A stretch of DNA of 7,681 nt from an uncultured Prevotellaceae bacterium (lineage in GTDB: Bacteria; Bacteroidota; Bacteroidia; Bacteroidales; Bacteroidaceae): positions 1 through 7,681 of the forward strand of contig CATXZX010000071.1 in NCBI GenBank assembly GCA_958404085.1, written 5' to 3'. This document shows positions 1 to 6,970 of the stretch, in pieces. Position 1 is the stretch's first letter, and every line of letters begins with the position of its first letter. Made by a program: the position numbers and the translations under genes. The notes below the pieces were generated by a model, which saw only the letters and a program-made list of their open reading frames with translations, was not told the origin of the DNA and did no database searches.

Positions 1-2
1 GA

Positions 3-101
3 CGTCCAGCGGCCAAGCGGTATGTTCCGCGCTGCGACCAGCTCCTGTACTTCGCCGACTGGGTTAAGTACCGCAATCCACAGAAACTTCCCAGGCTGTG
101 A
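3..101 (+). CDS. C-terminal fragment of an unidentified protein
   Basis: An open frame enters from the left edge and ends at TGA 99-101, giving 32 residues that finish ...YRNPQKLPRL. Of the three plus-strand frames here, this one has the most protein-like composition, with several aromatic and charged residues (LLYFADWVKYR). The other two frames stop at positions 65-67 and 139-141 and read as Ser/Arg/Pro-rich noise. The fragment is too short to assign to a family. It lies 176 bases upstream of porP on the same strand, so it could be part of a longer transcript, but the porP gene has its own -7 promoter box. The call could be wrong if the true upstream gene ends before the window. Confidence 0.45.
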   Translation, partial: RPAAKRYVPRCDQLLYFADWVKYRNPQKLPRL

Positions 102-168
102 CAGGAGCAGCCGGCCTTCATCCCGCGCACAGCTTTCGTAGACCGGTGTACGTAAAGCCCTGTGACAG
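96..168. repeat. two copies of palindromic 9-mer CTGTGACAG
   Basis: CTGTGACAG occurs at 96-104 and again at 160-168, 64 bases apart. Each copy is itself an inverted repeat (CTGT-G-ACAG). The first overlaps the stop codon of the upstream fragment; the second lies 52 bases before the porP -7 box and overlaps the right arm of the hairpin at 128-164. Paired small palindromes upstream of a promoter can be regulator binding sites, but nothing else supports this and chance recurrence is possible. Confidence 0.35.
128..164 (+). terminator. imperfect hairpin, possible terminator of the upstream gene
   Basis: The left arm, CACAG-CTTT-CGTA (128-140), pairs with TACG-AAAG-CTGTG (149-164) around the 8-base loop GACCGGTG. 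There is a one-base bulge (T153) and a two-base bulge (158-159) on the right side, giving 13 pairs in three blocks. It starts 26 bases after the stop codon at 99-101, a plausible place for a terminator. There is no T-tract after the stem, so it may instead be a folded mRNA element or a processing site. Confidence 0.3.
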
Positions 169-220
169 ATTATCGGAGAGAAGCTATACGGGAAAAGGCC
201 ATACATTCGAAAAATAATCG

Positions 221-228
221 TACATTTG
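221..228 (+). promoter_or_regulatory. -7 box of the T9SS operon promoter
   Basis: TACATTTG matches the Bacteroidota housekeeping -7 consensus TAnnTTTG exactly and is followed by CG, as is common for these boxes. It lies 49 bases before the porP start codon, which predicts a short leader of about 40 bases. No TTTG-type -33 box is found at the usual 19-21 base distance; the bases near 198-202 are GCCAT. The leader contains a small inverted repeat, GTGTAC (238-243) with GTACAC (253-258), that could form a 6-bp hairpin near the 5' end of the mRNA. Confidence 0.6.
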
Positions 229-277
229 CGGATGCCCGTGTACCGGAGACTCGTACACCGACGTTCTATCGCAAAAC

Positions 278-1219
278 ATGAAACAGATACAGAAACTCCT
301 CATCATCCTCATTTTGCTGTCAGCCGGACACTCAGCCTACGCCCAGTACGACCCGGCATTCAGCCACTACTGGATGCTGGAACGTTCGTTCAACCCGGCC
401 ACTGCCGGCAAAGACCCGATGCTGAACATAACGGGAGCGTACAGCGCCCAGATGAGCGGATTCGAAAATGCGCCCAAGACCATGTATGCCGGCGCCGACC
501 TGCCCCTGTTCTTTATCAGTCCGAAACACGGTGTCGGGCTCTCGTTTCTGAACGACGAAATCGGATTATTCGCGCACAAACGCTTCTCGCTGCAATATGC
601 CTTCCACCAGCCGTTGTGGGGAGGTACGCTGAGCGCGGGAATACAGGGAGACATGGTGAGCGAGGCCTTCGACGGTTCGAAAGCCGATGTCGAGGACTCG
701 AACGACCCGGCCATACCCAGTAGTTCGGTGACAGGGTCGGCCTTCGACATGGCGGCCGGACTCTACTATGAACACCGCCGTTGGTATGCGGGGTTTTCGG
801 TCCAGCACGCTCTGTCGCCCAAAGTGGAAATGGGCGAAACCAATGAATTTTCGATTACACCGAACTATTATTTCACGGCGGGAGGCAATATTCCGCTACG
901 AATCCCGTTTATAACGATACGGCCATCTGTGCTTGCCCGCTACGACGGAGTGGATTACCGGATAGACCTGACAGGGCGCATCGTATACGCCCGTGACGGA
1001 AAACATCTATACGGTGGTGCCGGTTACAGTCCTGAAAACTCGTTCATGCTGTTTGTGGGAGGAGTCTTCCACGGCGTAGAACTCAGTTATTCCTACGAAG
1101 CCTACACCTCCGTTCCCGGCCTGAAGAGCGGCGCCCACGAATTGGCTGTCGGTTACCGTATGGACCTGAACCTGGTCAAGAAAGGGCGGAACCGCCACAA
1201 GAGTGTAAGAATATTATAA
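278..1219 (+). CDS. porP: type IX secretion system outer-membrane protein PorP/SprF family
   Basis: The 313-residue product is an outer-membrane beta-barrel of the PorP/SprF family. In T9SS bacteria such proteins are part of, or attached to, the core machine, and PorP contacts PorE and the PorK-PorM part. Residues 1-22 are a signal peptide ending SAYA before Gln23, and the mature protein begins QYDPAFSHYW, the family hallmark, with SFNPATAG shortly after. The rest is alternating glycine- and aromatic-rich strands (for example GVGLSFLNDEIG, LYYEHRRWYAGFSVQHAL), ending in SGAHELAVGYRMDL as in relatives. The length is typical. The start is set by the signal peptide; there is no Shine-Dalgarno sequence, as usual in this phylum. 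It is the first gene of the operon, 10 bases before porK. A paralogous SprF-type role with a specific adhesin is less likely, because the gene is fused to the core operon as in Porphyromonas gingivalis. Confidence 0.93.
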   Translation: MKQIQKLLIILILLSAGHSAYAQYDPAFSHYWMLERSFNPATAGKDPMLNITGAYSAQMSGFENAPKTMYAGADLPLFFISPKHGVGLSFLNDEIGLFAHKRFSLQYAFHQPLWGGTLSAGIQGDMVSEAFDGSKADVEDSNDPAIPSSSVTGSAFDMAAGLYYEHRRWYAGFSVQHALSPKVEMGETNEFSITPNYYFTAGGNIPLRIPFITIRPSVLARYDGVDYRIDLTGRIVYARDGKHLYGGAGYSPENSFMLFVGGVFHGVELSYSYEAYTSVPGLKSGAHELAVGYRMDLNLVKKGRNRHKSVRIL

Positions 1220-1229
1220 CGCAACTATA

Positions 1230-2660
1230 ATGAAAAAAGGAAAAAATATCGTGACGATCCTGGCGGCGTATATGCTGCTTGCTTCGTGCTTCGGCGGAAA
1301 GAACCTGATGGGAGGCGGAGGCGAAGTGGTTGGGGCACGCGGTTCGTCGTTCGTAGAACCGACACCTTACGGCATGGTGCTGGTAAAACGCGGCTACCTG
1401 CATGCAGGACTGAACGAGCCGGACAGCCTGTGGGGCTCCGTAATTCCGTCCAAAGACATCTCGGTAGACGGTTTCTGGATGGACCAGAGCGAGGTGACCA
1501 ACTCCATGTACCGCCAGTTCGTCAACTGGGTACGCGACTCCATCATCCGCGAACGCCTGGCCGACCCCTCGTTCGGCGGCGATGAGACCTACAAAATCGT
1601 AGAAGACCGCCTGGGCAATCCGGTCAAGCCCCACCTGAACTGGAAAAAGCCCATCCCCTGGCGAAAAGCGACCGAAGAAGAAGAACGGGCCATAGAAAGT
1701 GTATACACGTATCACCCCATCGACGGAAGCCGCATGCTCGATGCCAAACAAATGAACTACCGGTACGAAATATTCGACTACGAAAAAGCCGCTATGAGGA
1801 AGTACCGCCTCAATCCGGCGGAACGGAATCTGAACACCGACGTACAGGTGAACCCCGACGAGGTGGTCATGATATCGAAAGATACTGCCTACATCGACGA
1901 TGAAGGAAACATTGTCCGCCAGACCATCACACGGCCGCTGACAAGCCTGTACGACTTTCTGAACACATACATCGTCAACATCTATCCCGACACGACATGT
2001 TGGGTCAACGACTTCCCGAATGCCAACAACGAGCGCTACATGAAGTTGTATTTCTCCAGTCCTGTCTACAACGACTATCCGGTAGTGGGCGTAACGTGGG
2101 AGCAGGCCAACGCATTCTGTGCCTGGCGTACGGAATACCTGATGCAAGGCATCGGACGTGAGGCGCGCTACATCCAACGCTACCGCCTGCCGACAGAACT
2201 GGAATGGGAATACGCCGCACGCGGCAAGGAAGGGAACGAATTTCCCTGGAGCGACAAGAACATGAAGAACGACAAGGGATGTTACTATGCAAACTTCAAG
2301 CCCGACCGAGGAAACTATACCGAAGACGGCAACCTGATAACCTCGAAAGTCGGTATATACGGAGCGAACAGCAACGGACTGTACGACATGGCGGGTAACG
2401 TGGCCGAATGGACCAGCACGGTCTATACGGAATCCGGAGTGGCCAGCATGAGCGACCTGAATCCACAGTTCAAGTACAACGCTGCGGCAGAAGACCCTTA
2501 TCGACTGAAGAAGAAAAGTGTAAGAGGTGGCTCCTGGAAAGATCCGAGATCGTTCGTACGGTCGGCCTGGCGCGCCTACGAATACCAAAACCAACCACGC
2601 TCGTACATCGGATTCCGCTGTGTGCGCTCGCTGGCAGGCAACACGAGTAAAAACAAATAA
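1230..2660 (+). CDS. porK: type IX secretion system ring lipoprotein PorK/GldK
   Basis: The 476-residue product is an outer-membrane lipoprotein. With PorN it builds the large periplasmic ring of the T9SS, and it holds the ring to the outer membrane. A basic N-terminus, a hydrophobic stretch and the lipobox LAS-Cys20 form a type II signal peptide. The mature part has the formylglycine-generating-enzyme (SUMF1) fold: VDGFWMDQSEVTNSMYRQF (79-97), YPVVGVTWEQANAFCAWR (283-300), RLPTELEWEYAARG (319-332), GLYDMAGNVAEWTS (383-396), VRGGSW (431-436) and YIGFRCVR (459-466). By motif alignment, the two catalytic cysteines of true FGE fall on Arg440 and Ser445, so enzyme activity is not expected and the role should be structural. 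A long charged insert (about 101-280) between the first two motifs is usual for GldK. The gene follows porP by 10 bases and precedes porL by 12. Confidence 0.96.
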   Translation: MKKGKNIVTILAAYMLLASCFGGKNLMGGGGEVVGARGSSFVEPTPYGMVLVKRGYLHAGLNEPDSLWGSVIPSKDISVDGFWMDQSEVTNSMYRQFVNWVRDSIIRERLADPSFGGDETYKIVEDRLGNPVKPHLNWKKPIPWRKATEEEERAIESVYTYHPIDGSRMLDAKQMNYRYEIFDYEKAAMRKYRLNPAERNLNTDVQVNPDEVVMISKDTAYIDDEGNIVRQTITRPLTSLYDFLNTYIVNIYPDTTCWVNDFPNANNERYMKLYFSSPVYNDYPVVGVTWEQANAFCAWRTEYLMQGIGREARYIQRYRLPTELEWEYAARGKEGNEFPWSDKNMKNDKGCYYANFKPDRGNYTEDGNLITSKVGIYGANSNGLYDMAGNVAEWTSTVYTESGVASMSDLNPQFKYNAAAEDPYRLKKKSVRGGSWKDPRSFVRSAWRAYEYQNQPRSYIGFRCVRSLAGNTSKNK

Positions 2661-2672
2661 ACTGAAAATCTC

Positions 2673-3425
2673 ATGGCAAGCAACAAAAATAAAATAAGCA
2701 TCGTCGTTCGCCTGCAACACTGGATGGACAGTGTGCCGGGACAGACATTTCTGAACTATGCGTACAGCTGGGGAGCCGCTATTGTCATCCTCGGTACGCT
2801 CTTCAAACTGACGCACCTTCCGGGAGCCAACCTGATGCTCTTCATCGGTATGGGTACGGAGGTCGTCGTATTCTTTCTGTCGGCCTTCGACCGCCCGTTC
2901 GACAAATCGGCAGACGGAAAAGAATTGCCCGAAGATTATGAAAGCGACGAAGAAATAGCCGCCGGAATGGAATCGGACGAACATGAGGAAGAATATCAGC
3001 CGGATACAGTAACCTTTGTGGCCGGAACGAGCGGACAGGCCCCGATTGTCATCAACGGCGGCGGAGGTATTGCGGCTTCCATGCCGACTGTGCCGGAAGG
3101 CATGGAAGAGGCGGCCGAGAAATACGTGGAGACACTGCGTACCCTGACAGAGACATTGGCCAAGGTAGAGGAACAAAGCCGTCGCCTGACGCAGGACAGC
3201 ACGGAAATGGTGAATATGAACCGTACCCTGACGGGCATCAACACCGTTTATGAGCTGCAACTGAAAAGCGTAAGCGCCCAAATAGGCACCATCGACCAAA
3301 TAAACGAACAGACACGCCGCATGGCGGCCCAGATCGAGGAACTGAACGGTGTATACAGCCGCATGATCAAAGCCCTCACGGTGAATATGAAAAATGCGGC
3401 GGCCGGTTCCGGTACAACCGAGTAA
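2673..3425 (+). CDS. porL: type IX secretion system motor protein PorL/GldL
   Basis: The 250-residue product is the inner-membrane ring of the proton-driven T9SS motor; in relatives about five copies surround two PorM helices. Two membrane helices are visible, about 28-46 and 52-72, separated by a short turn. The signature FKLTHLPG follows helix 1, and helix 2 carries an intramembrane Glu in GMGTEVVVFF. Lys45 and Glu63 correspond to Lys27 and Glu49 of Flavobacterium johnsoniae GldL, residues tied to proton use and motor function (recalled alignment). Compared with that protein, about 18 extra N-terminal residues precede helix 1 and the inter-helix loop is four residues shorter. A very acidic linker (78-110) and a GGGG segment (129-132) lead to a long coiled-coil region (about 143-240) in the cytoplasm. 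No signal peptide is present or expected. Gaps to its neighbours are 12 and 11 bases. Confidence 0.95.
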   Translation: MASNKNKISIVVRLQHWMDSVPGQTFLNYAYSWGAAIVILGTLFKLTHLPGANLMLFIGMGTEVVVFFLSAFDRPFDKSADGKELPEDYESDEEIAAGMESDEHEEEYQPDTVTFVAGTSGQAPIVINGGGGIAASMPTVPEGMEEAAEKYVETLRTLTETLAKVEEQSRRLTQDSTEMVNMNRTLTGINTVYELQLKSVSAQIGTIDQINEQTRRMAAQIEELNGVYSRMIKALTVNMKNAAAGSGTTE

Positions 3426-3436
3426 GACAACGAAAC

Positions 3437-5008
3437 ATGGGAGTGAAGAAAAGACCGGTATCGCCCCGGCAGAAAATGATTAACCTGATGTACGTGGTAC
3501 TGATGGCCATGCTGGCCCTCAACGTTTCGACCGACGTACTCAACGGATTCTCGCTGGTAGACGAAAGCCTGAACCGGACAACAGCCAACGCGACCCGGGA
3601 AAACAGGTCCATCTATGACAATTTCGACGAACAGTACAAAACGAATCCCGTCAAGGTAAAAGAATGGTTCGACAAGGCCCGCAGCGTAAAACAGATGTCG
3701 GACTCGCTTTTCACTTTAGTAGACGAACTGAAAAAAGCCATCGTACTCCAAGCCGACGGGAAGACCGGCGATGTAAACAATATCCGCAACCGGGAAGACC
3801 TGGAAGCCGCCGCGGCAGTCATGCTGGCCCCCGGCAGGGGACGAGGTGCCGAACTCTATAACGCGATAAACGGCTACCGCGAACGCATCCTGCGCTTTAT
3901 TCCCGACAGCGCCCAACAACACATCATACGAGGCAACCTAAGTACGGCCGTGCCAGACAAAGAACGGATGATGGGGCGTAACTGGCAAGAATACATGTTC
4001 GAGGATATGCCCGTGGCCGCTGCCGTTACCCTATTGACGAAACTGCAAAGCGACGTGCGCTATGCCGAAGGAGAAGTTCTCCACACACTGGTATCGAACA
4101 TCGACGTCAAGGACATCCGTGTCAACCAGTTGAACGCTTTCGTCATTCCCAATGCACAGACCGTGGTACAAGGAAGCAAATTCAGCGCCCGCATCATCAT
4201 GGCGGCTGTGGACACGACGCAACGGCCGGCCATCTACATCGGAAACAAAGCCATCAACGCGCCGAACGGCCTGTATGAATTCGTCTGCGGACGGACGGGC
4301 GACTTCTCGCTGAACGGCCACATCGAAGTACCCAACGGTGCCGGCGAACTTATCCGCCGCAATTTTTCACAAAAATACACCGTCGTAGCTCCGAGCGCAA
4401 CGGTTTCAGCCGATTTGATGAACGTTCTTTACGCCGGATACGACAACCCAATGAGTGTGTCGGTACCGGGAGTTCCGAGCAATAAGATCGTCGTGAACAT
4501 GAGCGGCGGAACACTCCGCCCCGCCGGCAACGGGAAATACATCGCCAAGCCCACCCAAGTTGGAAAAGAAACCGTCATCAGCGTATTCTCTACGCAGACC
4601 GGCCACATGCAGGAGATGGGTAAATTCACGTTCAACGTCCGCCCGCTCCCCGACCCCACAGCCTTTATCGCCTACACGGACGAAAACGGAAATCCGGTCC
4701 ATTACCGCGGCGGCAGACGTCCGCTGTCCAAGGCCCAGTTGCTGGCCGCCGAGGGAATCGGAGCCGCTATCGACGACGGATTGCTGAACATAACCTTCAA
4801 GGTGACGGGATTCGAGGCTGTATTCTTCGACAACATGGGAAATGCCGTCCCCGAAGTTTCAACCGGCGCGCAGTTCTCCGAACGTCAGAAAAACATGTTC
4901 CGCAGACTGACACGCGGCAGACGTTTCTACATATCGCGTGTAAAGGCCATCGGGCCCGACGGTATCGAAAGGACCCTGCCCTATCCGCTGGAAGTTATCG
5001 TTAAATAA
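3437..5008 (+). CDS. porM: type IX secretion system motor shaft protein PorM/GldM
   Basis: The 523-residue product is the shaft of the T9SS motor. Its single N-terminal helix sits inside the PorL ring and its periplasmic part reaches the PorK-PorN ring, passing on torque or conformational change. The N-terminus SPRQKMINLMYVVLMAMLAL is diagnostic. Arg11, just before the membrane helix (about 14-31), matches the conserved Arg9 of F. johnsoniae GldM. The periplasmic part fits the known four-domain layout: a helical D1 (about 35-225, with NWQEYMFEDMP at 182-192 and a D-x-x-x-AE segment near 206-213), then three beta domains. Linkers fall near 316-330 (VVAPSATVSADLMNV) and 400-410 (NVRPLPDPTAF), and D4 runs to the C-terminus. 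The length equals that of family members (about 510-525). The start is fixed by the conserved N-terminus. It lies 11 bases after porL and 26 before porN. Confidence 0.96.
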   Translation: MGVKKRPVSPRQKMINLMYVVLMAMLALNVSTDVLNGFSLVDESLNRTTANATRENRSIYDNFDEQYKTNPVKVKEWFDKARSVKQMSDSLFTLVDELKKAIVLQADGKTGDVNNIRNREDLEAAAAVMLAPGRGRGAELYNAINGYRERILRFIPDSAQQHIIRGNLSTAVPDKERMMGRNWQEYMFEDMPVAAAVTLLTKLQSDVRYAEGEVLHTLVSNIDVKDIRVNQLNAFVIPNAQTVVQGSKFSARIIMAAVDTTQRPAIYIGNKAINAPNGLYEFVCGRTGDFSLNGHIEVPNGAGELIRRNFSQKYTVVAPSATVSADLMNVLYAGYDNPMSVSVPGVPSNKIVVNMSGGTLRPAGNGKYIAKPTQVGKETVISVFSTQTGHMQEMGKFTFNVRPLPDPTAFIAYTDENGNPVHYRGGRRPLSKAQLLAAEGIGAAIDDGLLNITFKVTGFEAVFFDNMGNAVPEVSTGAQFSERQKNMFRRLTRGRRFYISRVKAIGPDGIERTLPYPLEVIVK

Positions 5009-5034
5009 CCAATTAGCAAACCAAAGAATAAGAT

Positions 5035-6144
5035 ATGAAACGCATAGGTATCGTTCTACTCACGTCCATGCTGGCCATAACGGCCGTAGCGCAGCCGCCC
5101 GCCCGCCGCAAGGCGGCACAAGAAGCGGCCAAGTCCGCAGCAGCCGGCATCCCCCCCGTATCGGAACGCGCACAACTGGAATTTCCCCAACAGACATCCA
5201 TGCCCGAGGACGTCGTCTGGCGACGCGACATCTATCGGTCGCTCGATCTGACCAAAGATGCCAACGCTGTACTCTACTATCCGCAAGAGCCCGAAGGCAA
5301 CCGCGTAAACCTCTTCACATACCTGTTCAAGCTCATCCTGCGCGGACAAATCGACGCATACAATTACCCCATCGACGGCCGCGAAGATTTTTCGGAAGCA
5401 AACCGCATCAAGGGCAAAGAGCTGTTGGATAAATACCACATCCTCTATGAGACGAAGGACGGACGCATACGCGTGAACGACAGCGACCTGCCCTCTTCCG
5501 AAGTCCTTGGTTATTACATCAAGGAAAGCACCTATTTCGACCAGCGCACTGCCACATACCACACGCAGGTGACGGCCCTTTGTCCCGTCATGAAGCATAG
5601 CGACGACTTCGGCAGCGACTCCGGTGCCGACTCCGACGACGACTTCGGCAGCAGTTCCGGCCAGGGTACAATCTCCTACCCCATGTTTTGGGTAAAATAC
5701 AGCGATGTCAGCAAACATTTGGCCAACCTCCAGCTTATGGGCAGCAACCTGAACAACGCGTCGTCTCTCTCGGCAGACGATTACTTCACCATGAACCGCT
5801 ACGAAGGCACCATCTACAAGACCAACAACCTGCAAGGCAAGGTCCTGGCCAACTATTGCAAGACAGACAGCGCGCTGAAAAAAGAAGAAAAACGAATCGA
5901 GAAACAACTTTCCGATTTCGAAAAGCACATTTGGGGAGCCGATTCTGTAAACAACGCCCAGCAAGACAGCCTGAACGTAACGGATAAGAAAAACAGTCGG
6001 TCCAGAACCGGTGCCGCCACGCAACAACGCACCTCCTCGCGTACGCGCAGAAGCAATACGGAAAACGTCTCGACCAAGACAAAAACCAGCAAACCGAGCA
6101 GTCCGGGCAGTCCGCGCGTCAGCGTGCGCCGGCAACGCCACTGA
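5035..6144 (+). CDS. porN: type IX secretion system ring protein PorN/GldN
   Basis: The 369-residue periplasmic product forms the T9SS ring with PorK and is the contact for the PorM tip. Residues 1-19 are a signal peptide ending AVA before Gln20. The conserved domain starts near 59 with DVVWRRDIYRSLDL, followed by NAVLYYPQ (77-84), LFTYLFKLILRGQIDAYNY (93-111), GYYIKESTYFD (159-169) and QVTALCPVM (178-186). It ends with a segment around YPMFWVKYSDV (215-225) and DDYFTMNRYEGTIYKTNNL (248-266). Two regions look unusual: an acidic Ser/Gly/Asp insert at about 189-210 with an internal repeat, and a basic, Ser/Thr/Arg-rich tail from about 318 to 369 that is probably disordered. Both are in frame and the conserved blocks are intact, so function is likely retained. 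It is the last gene of the operon; a strong hairpin begins 73 bases after the stop. Confidence 0.95.
   Translation: MKRIGIVLLTSMLAITAVAQPPARRKAAQEAAKSAAAGIPPVSERAQLEFPQQTSMPEDVVWRRDIYRSLDLTKDANAVLYYPQEPEGNRVNLFTYLFKLILRGQIDAYNYPIDGREDFSEANRIKGKELLDKYHILYETKDGRIRVNDSDLPSSEVLGYYIKESTYFDQRTATYHTQVTALCPVMKHSDDFGSDSGADSDDDFGSSSGQGTISYPMFWVKYSDVSKHLANLQLMGSNLNNASSLSADDYFTMNRYEGTIYKTNNLQGKVLANYCKTDSALKKEEKRIEKQLSDFEKHIWGADSVNNAQQDSLNVTDKKNSRSRTGAATQQRTSSRTRRSNTENVSTKTKTSKPSSPGSPRVSVRRQRH
5601..5652 (+). repeat. in-frame duplicated segment encoding DDFGS repeats in porN
   Basis: The 16-mer CGACGACTTCGGCAGC occurs at 5601-5616 and 5637-5652, a spacing of exactly 36 bases or 12 codons. It encodes DDFGS at residues 190-194 and again at 202-206 of PorN, each followed by a Ser/Gly pair (DSG, SSG). 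The segment sits between the conserved ALCPVM and YPMFW blocks. It looks like a recent in-frame duplication that lengthened a surface loop. Confidence 0.8.
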
Positions 6145-6217
6145 CCCTGAAGGGGCCGCTTCCGGTTCCATCCCGTCCTGAAGCATCTCCCACCCCTTCA
6201 AGATTCAACTACCTCAC

Positions 6218-6267
6218 AACGAAAAGGGCCGTGTCGCAATCAAAATATACGACACGGCCCTTTCGTT
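6218..6267. terminator. strong hairpin terminator of the T9SS operon
   Basis: The arm at 6218-6236 (AACGAAAAGGGCCGTGTCG) is complementary to 6250-6267 (CGACACGGCCCTTTCGTT), with one unpaired A and a 13-base loop. The stem is 18 bp with a GC-rich core, and T-runs inside the 3' arm (CCCTTT) lie before TCGTTATAAAT. It begins 73 bases after the porN stop. The near-perfect symmetry, with A-rich and T-rich ends on both sides, means it could also stop transcripts arriving from the minus-strand genes on the right. It lies just left of the change from GC-rich to AT-rich sequence. Confidence 0.85.
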
Positions 6268-6409
6268 ATAAATATCCAACATCTTATTAAAAAGAAACCG
6301 TCCTATCCATTACACTCCGTCTGCGCCTAAAACACGCTATATTAGCCATTACTAACCAGCAGTTACTAAAATCAAAGGTATTTAATAAGTATCTAATACT
6401 AAATTCATA
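6268..6409. other. AT-rich spacer between convergent genes, with a weak hairpin
   Basis: No gene is visible in this spacer. A short inverted repeat, AGTAT-CTA-ATACT (6388-6400), lies 10 bases beyond the stop of the 186-residue minus-strand gene. On the minus strand it is followed by TATTAAATACC and later a T-run, so it may act as a weak terminator; five base pairs are too few to be confident. The 7-mer TTACTAA occurs twice (6349-6355, 6363-6369). Confidence 0.35.
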
Positions 6410-6970
6410 TTAAAAGTCCAAATCTATATTGTCCCTTACATGAATTGTATCCGATTCAACTTTTGTATTCACTTTCTCGATCTTTGCACTTCCATTACCA
6501 CCAAAAGTAAATGTATATTGTGTATCTGAAAATTTTAAAATAAACAGTAATCCGCACAACAAAATCATGAAAACGAAGGCTCCCATTACACTTTGTATTG
6601 TACCGTGCAAATAAGATTTAAGTGTAGAGCATGGCTTTATTGGCTCTATGGCTTTTCGAATTAATTCCAAATGATTTTTATTCATACTATCTTCAACATC
6701 TTTTTTAGACTCCTCCAAAGAATTGTCCAAAAAAGATTGAAGAATACATGAAGCTATAAATTTATATTTATCAAGACTACTCTGACTGCTGCTTATTATA
6801 TTAAATGGCCTTAAGTCTTCCTCTGTTGGTTCTTCATTATTATGCTCATTTTTATAATGGGTGATGAATTCAATCTTATCTTCTTTATAAAGAGCATAAG
6901 CGATATGGCCAATAATATCTGCCTTATCTTCTACGAGTTGTGAATATATATAATTATAATTTCTTGGCAT
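6410..6970 (-). CDS. hypothetical protein with one C-terminal membrane segment
   Basis: The 186-residue product belongs to no family I can name. Residues 1-125 form a soluble, mostly helical region with many acidic residues. It includes the aromatic start NYNYIYSQLVEDKADIIGH, then AYALYKEDKIEF, an acidic stretch NEHNNEEPTEEDLRPF (41-56), a serine cluster ISSSQSS (59-65) and a second helical part (67-110). One membrane helix follows at about 128-147 (SVMGAFVFMILLCGLLFIL). Last comes a polar 39-residue tail with a possible beta hairpin (TQYTFTFGGNG) that ends NIDLDF. There is no N-terminal signal peptide, so the bulk of the protein is probably cytoplasmic with a short exposed tail; the orientation is inference. 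The ATG lies inside the end of the small upstream gene (17-base overlap), which suggests translational coupling. Base composition is far more AT-rich than in the T9SS operon, suggesting transfer. A membrane-acting accessory role is possible but unproven. Confidence 0.8.
   Translation of the reverse strand: MPRNYNYIYSQLVEDKADIIGHIAYALYKEDKIEFITHYKNEHNNEEPTEEDLRPFNIISSSQSSLDKYKFIASCILQSFLDNSLEESKKDVEDSMNKNHLELIRKAIEPIKPCSTLKSYLHGTIQSVMGAFVFMILLCGLLFILKFSDTQYTFTFGGNGSAKIEKVNTKVESDTIHVRDNIDLDF

Noticed and set aside
226..723. 165-codon plus-strand frame overlapping the start of porP
   Set aside because: It is an Arg/His/Pro-rich out-of-frame reading of porP, and its start would lie within the promoter -7 box.
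1176..3299. 707-codon open frame on the minus strand
   Set aside because: It lies antisense to porK and porL, whose families are unmistakable. Its composition (many Val, His, Phe, Arg, few Lys) is the usual shadow of GC-rich genes, and no domain is recognisable.
5056..6201. 381-codon open frame on the minus strand
   Set aside because: It lies antisense to porN and starts inside the terminator side. Its composition is that of a shadow frame, and porN has a signal peptide and conserved family blocks.
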